Below, one piece after another: positions 63,590 to 64,000 of a DNA stretch of 64,000 nucleotides. Source of the stretch: Glandiceps talaboti. Its lineage: Eukaryota > Hemichordata > Enteropneusta > Spengelidae. The stretch lies in contig NC_135557.1 in the NCBI RefSeq assembly GCF_964340395.1, forward strand, positions 16,721,867 through 16,785,866. Direction: 5' to 3'. Position 1 is the stretch's first letter; each line of letters opens with the position of its first letter. Position numbers and translations under genes: made by a program. The notes beneath the pieces are model-generated. The model was not told where the DNA came from. It was given only the letters and a program-made list of their open reading frames with translations, and ran no database searches.

Positions 63590-63660
63590 TACATACATAC
63601 ATACATACATACATACATACATACATACATACATACATACATACATACATACATACATAC
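63466..63660 (+). repeat. Four-phase tetranucleotide array
   Basis: AATC, CATC, ACAG and CATA blocks follow one another with one- or two-base changes between block motifs. Confidence 0.97.
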
Positions 63661-64000
63661 ATTTGAAAATAATACTATTTTAGTAGCTCCTTCTGCAATG
63701 TTGACAATCTGGCACCAGCATTCAAGTGCCTCCTTGCATATAGTTTTTTTTTCTGCGATATATCAAGATTGAATGTCTAACTGTTAGGTGCAACATAGTA
63801 CTCTTTGTATAGCTGTGGATTTAGCCATAATGTTAGTGACAGCATTTACGTCGTATTGCTTCGATAAATGAACACTTCCTCCTCAACGATTAGCTACTAA
63901 ATGGGCAATATTTCATGAAACAGATTGCTTTGCCTTTCATGCGCTGTGTTTACTAGTTCTGATGTAAACGTCATAAAGAACCTTCTTGAAAAATACTAAA
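63661..64000. other. Intergenic end of window
   Basis: Nothing recognised. Confidence 0.45.

Overview
The window looks like metazoan nuclear DNA that is almost entirely non-coding. It is AT-rich, crowded with di-, tetra- and pentanucleotide microsatellites, has no operon-like packing, and carries tRNA-derived SINEs, LINE and Tc1/mariner-type remnants and terminal-inverted-repeat elements. The only complete protein gene seen is a class A neuropeptide-type GPCR. This suits an invertebrate with a large, repeat-rich genome (hemichordate, lophotrochozoan or similar), but the sequence does not fix the species.

Layout. 1-0.97 kb: plain AT-rich DNA. 0.97-5.9 kb: a nested repeat complex. It holds two inverted arms of more than 1.3 kb, a third copy of the arm terminus, a broken Tc1/mariner-like transposase, a SINE tail and a 69/79-bp satellite with a 148-bp higher-order unit. 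5.9-13 kb: mostly unique DNA with a CRE/TATA promoter-like spot (7.6 kb), a hairpin (9.1 kb), a dispersed direct repeat (11.0 and 11.5 kb) and a degenerate 166-bp repeat (12.8-13.1 kb). 14.3-15.3 kb: two weak exon candidates and a near full-length SINE. 15.6-25.1 kb: dense microsatellites, a possible 3' exon or retroelement tail (18.2-18.7 kb), a degenerate 160-bp repeat (23.7-24.1 kb) and a 142-bp palindrome (24.8 kb). 25.1-29.4 kb: nothing recognisable.

29.4-30.8 kb: the GPCR gene on the minus strand, best matching the thyrotropin-releasing-hormone-receptor-like group by motif. It has a TATA box, a short upstream ORF and a possible splice acceptor just before the ATG.

30.8-64 kb: mostly intergenic or intronic. 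It holds a LINE reverse-transcriptase C-terminal fragment (35.1 kb), two RFX X-box palindromes (36.4 and 38.6 kb), an opposed pair of SINEs (40.9 and 41.9 kb), a decayed LINE carrying the LHWLP-type motif (43.8 kb) and a 57-bp exon candidate with strong splice sites (54.1 kb). Further on are a 1.4-kb TIR element with a decayed ORF (55.9-57.4 kb), a duplicated element ending in TTAG/TATG repeats (58.9 and 60.3 kb), a 0.46-kb MITE-like inverted repeat (60.8-61.3 kb) and an interstitial TTAGG tract (62.2 kb).

No system of several cooperating genes was found. The genuine interest lies in the GPCR with altered switch residues and in several apparently uncatalogued repeat architectures.
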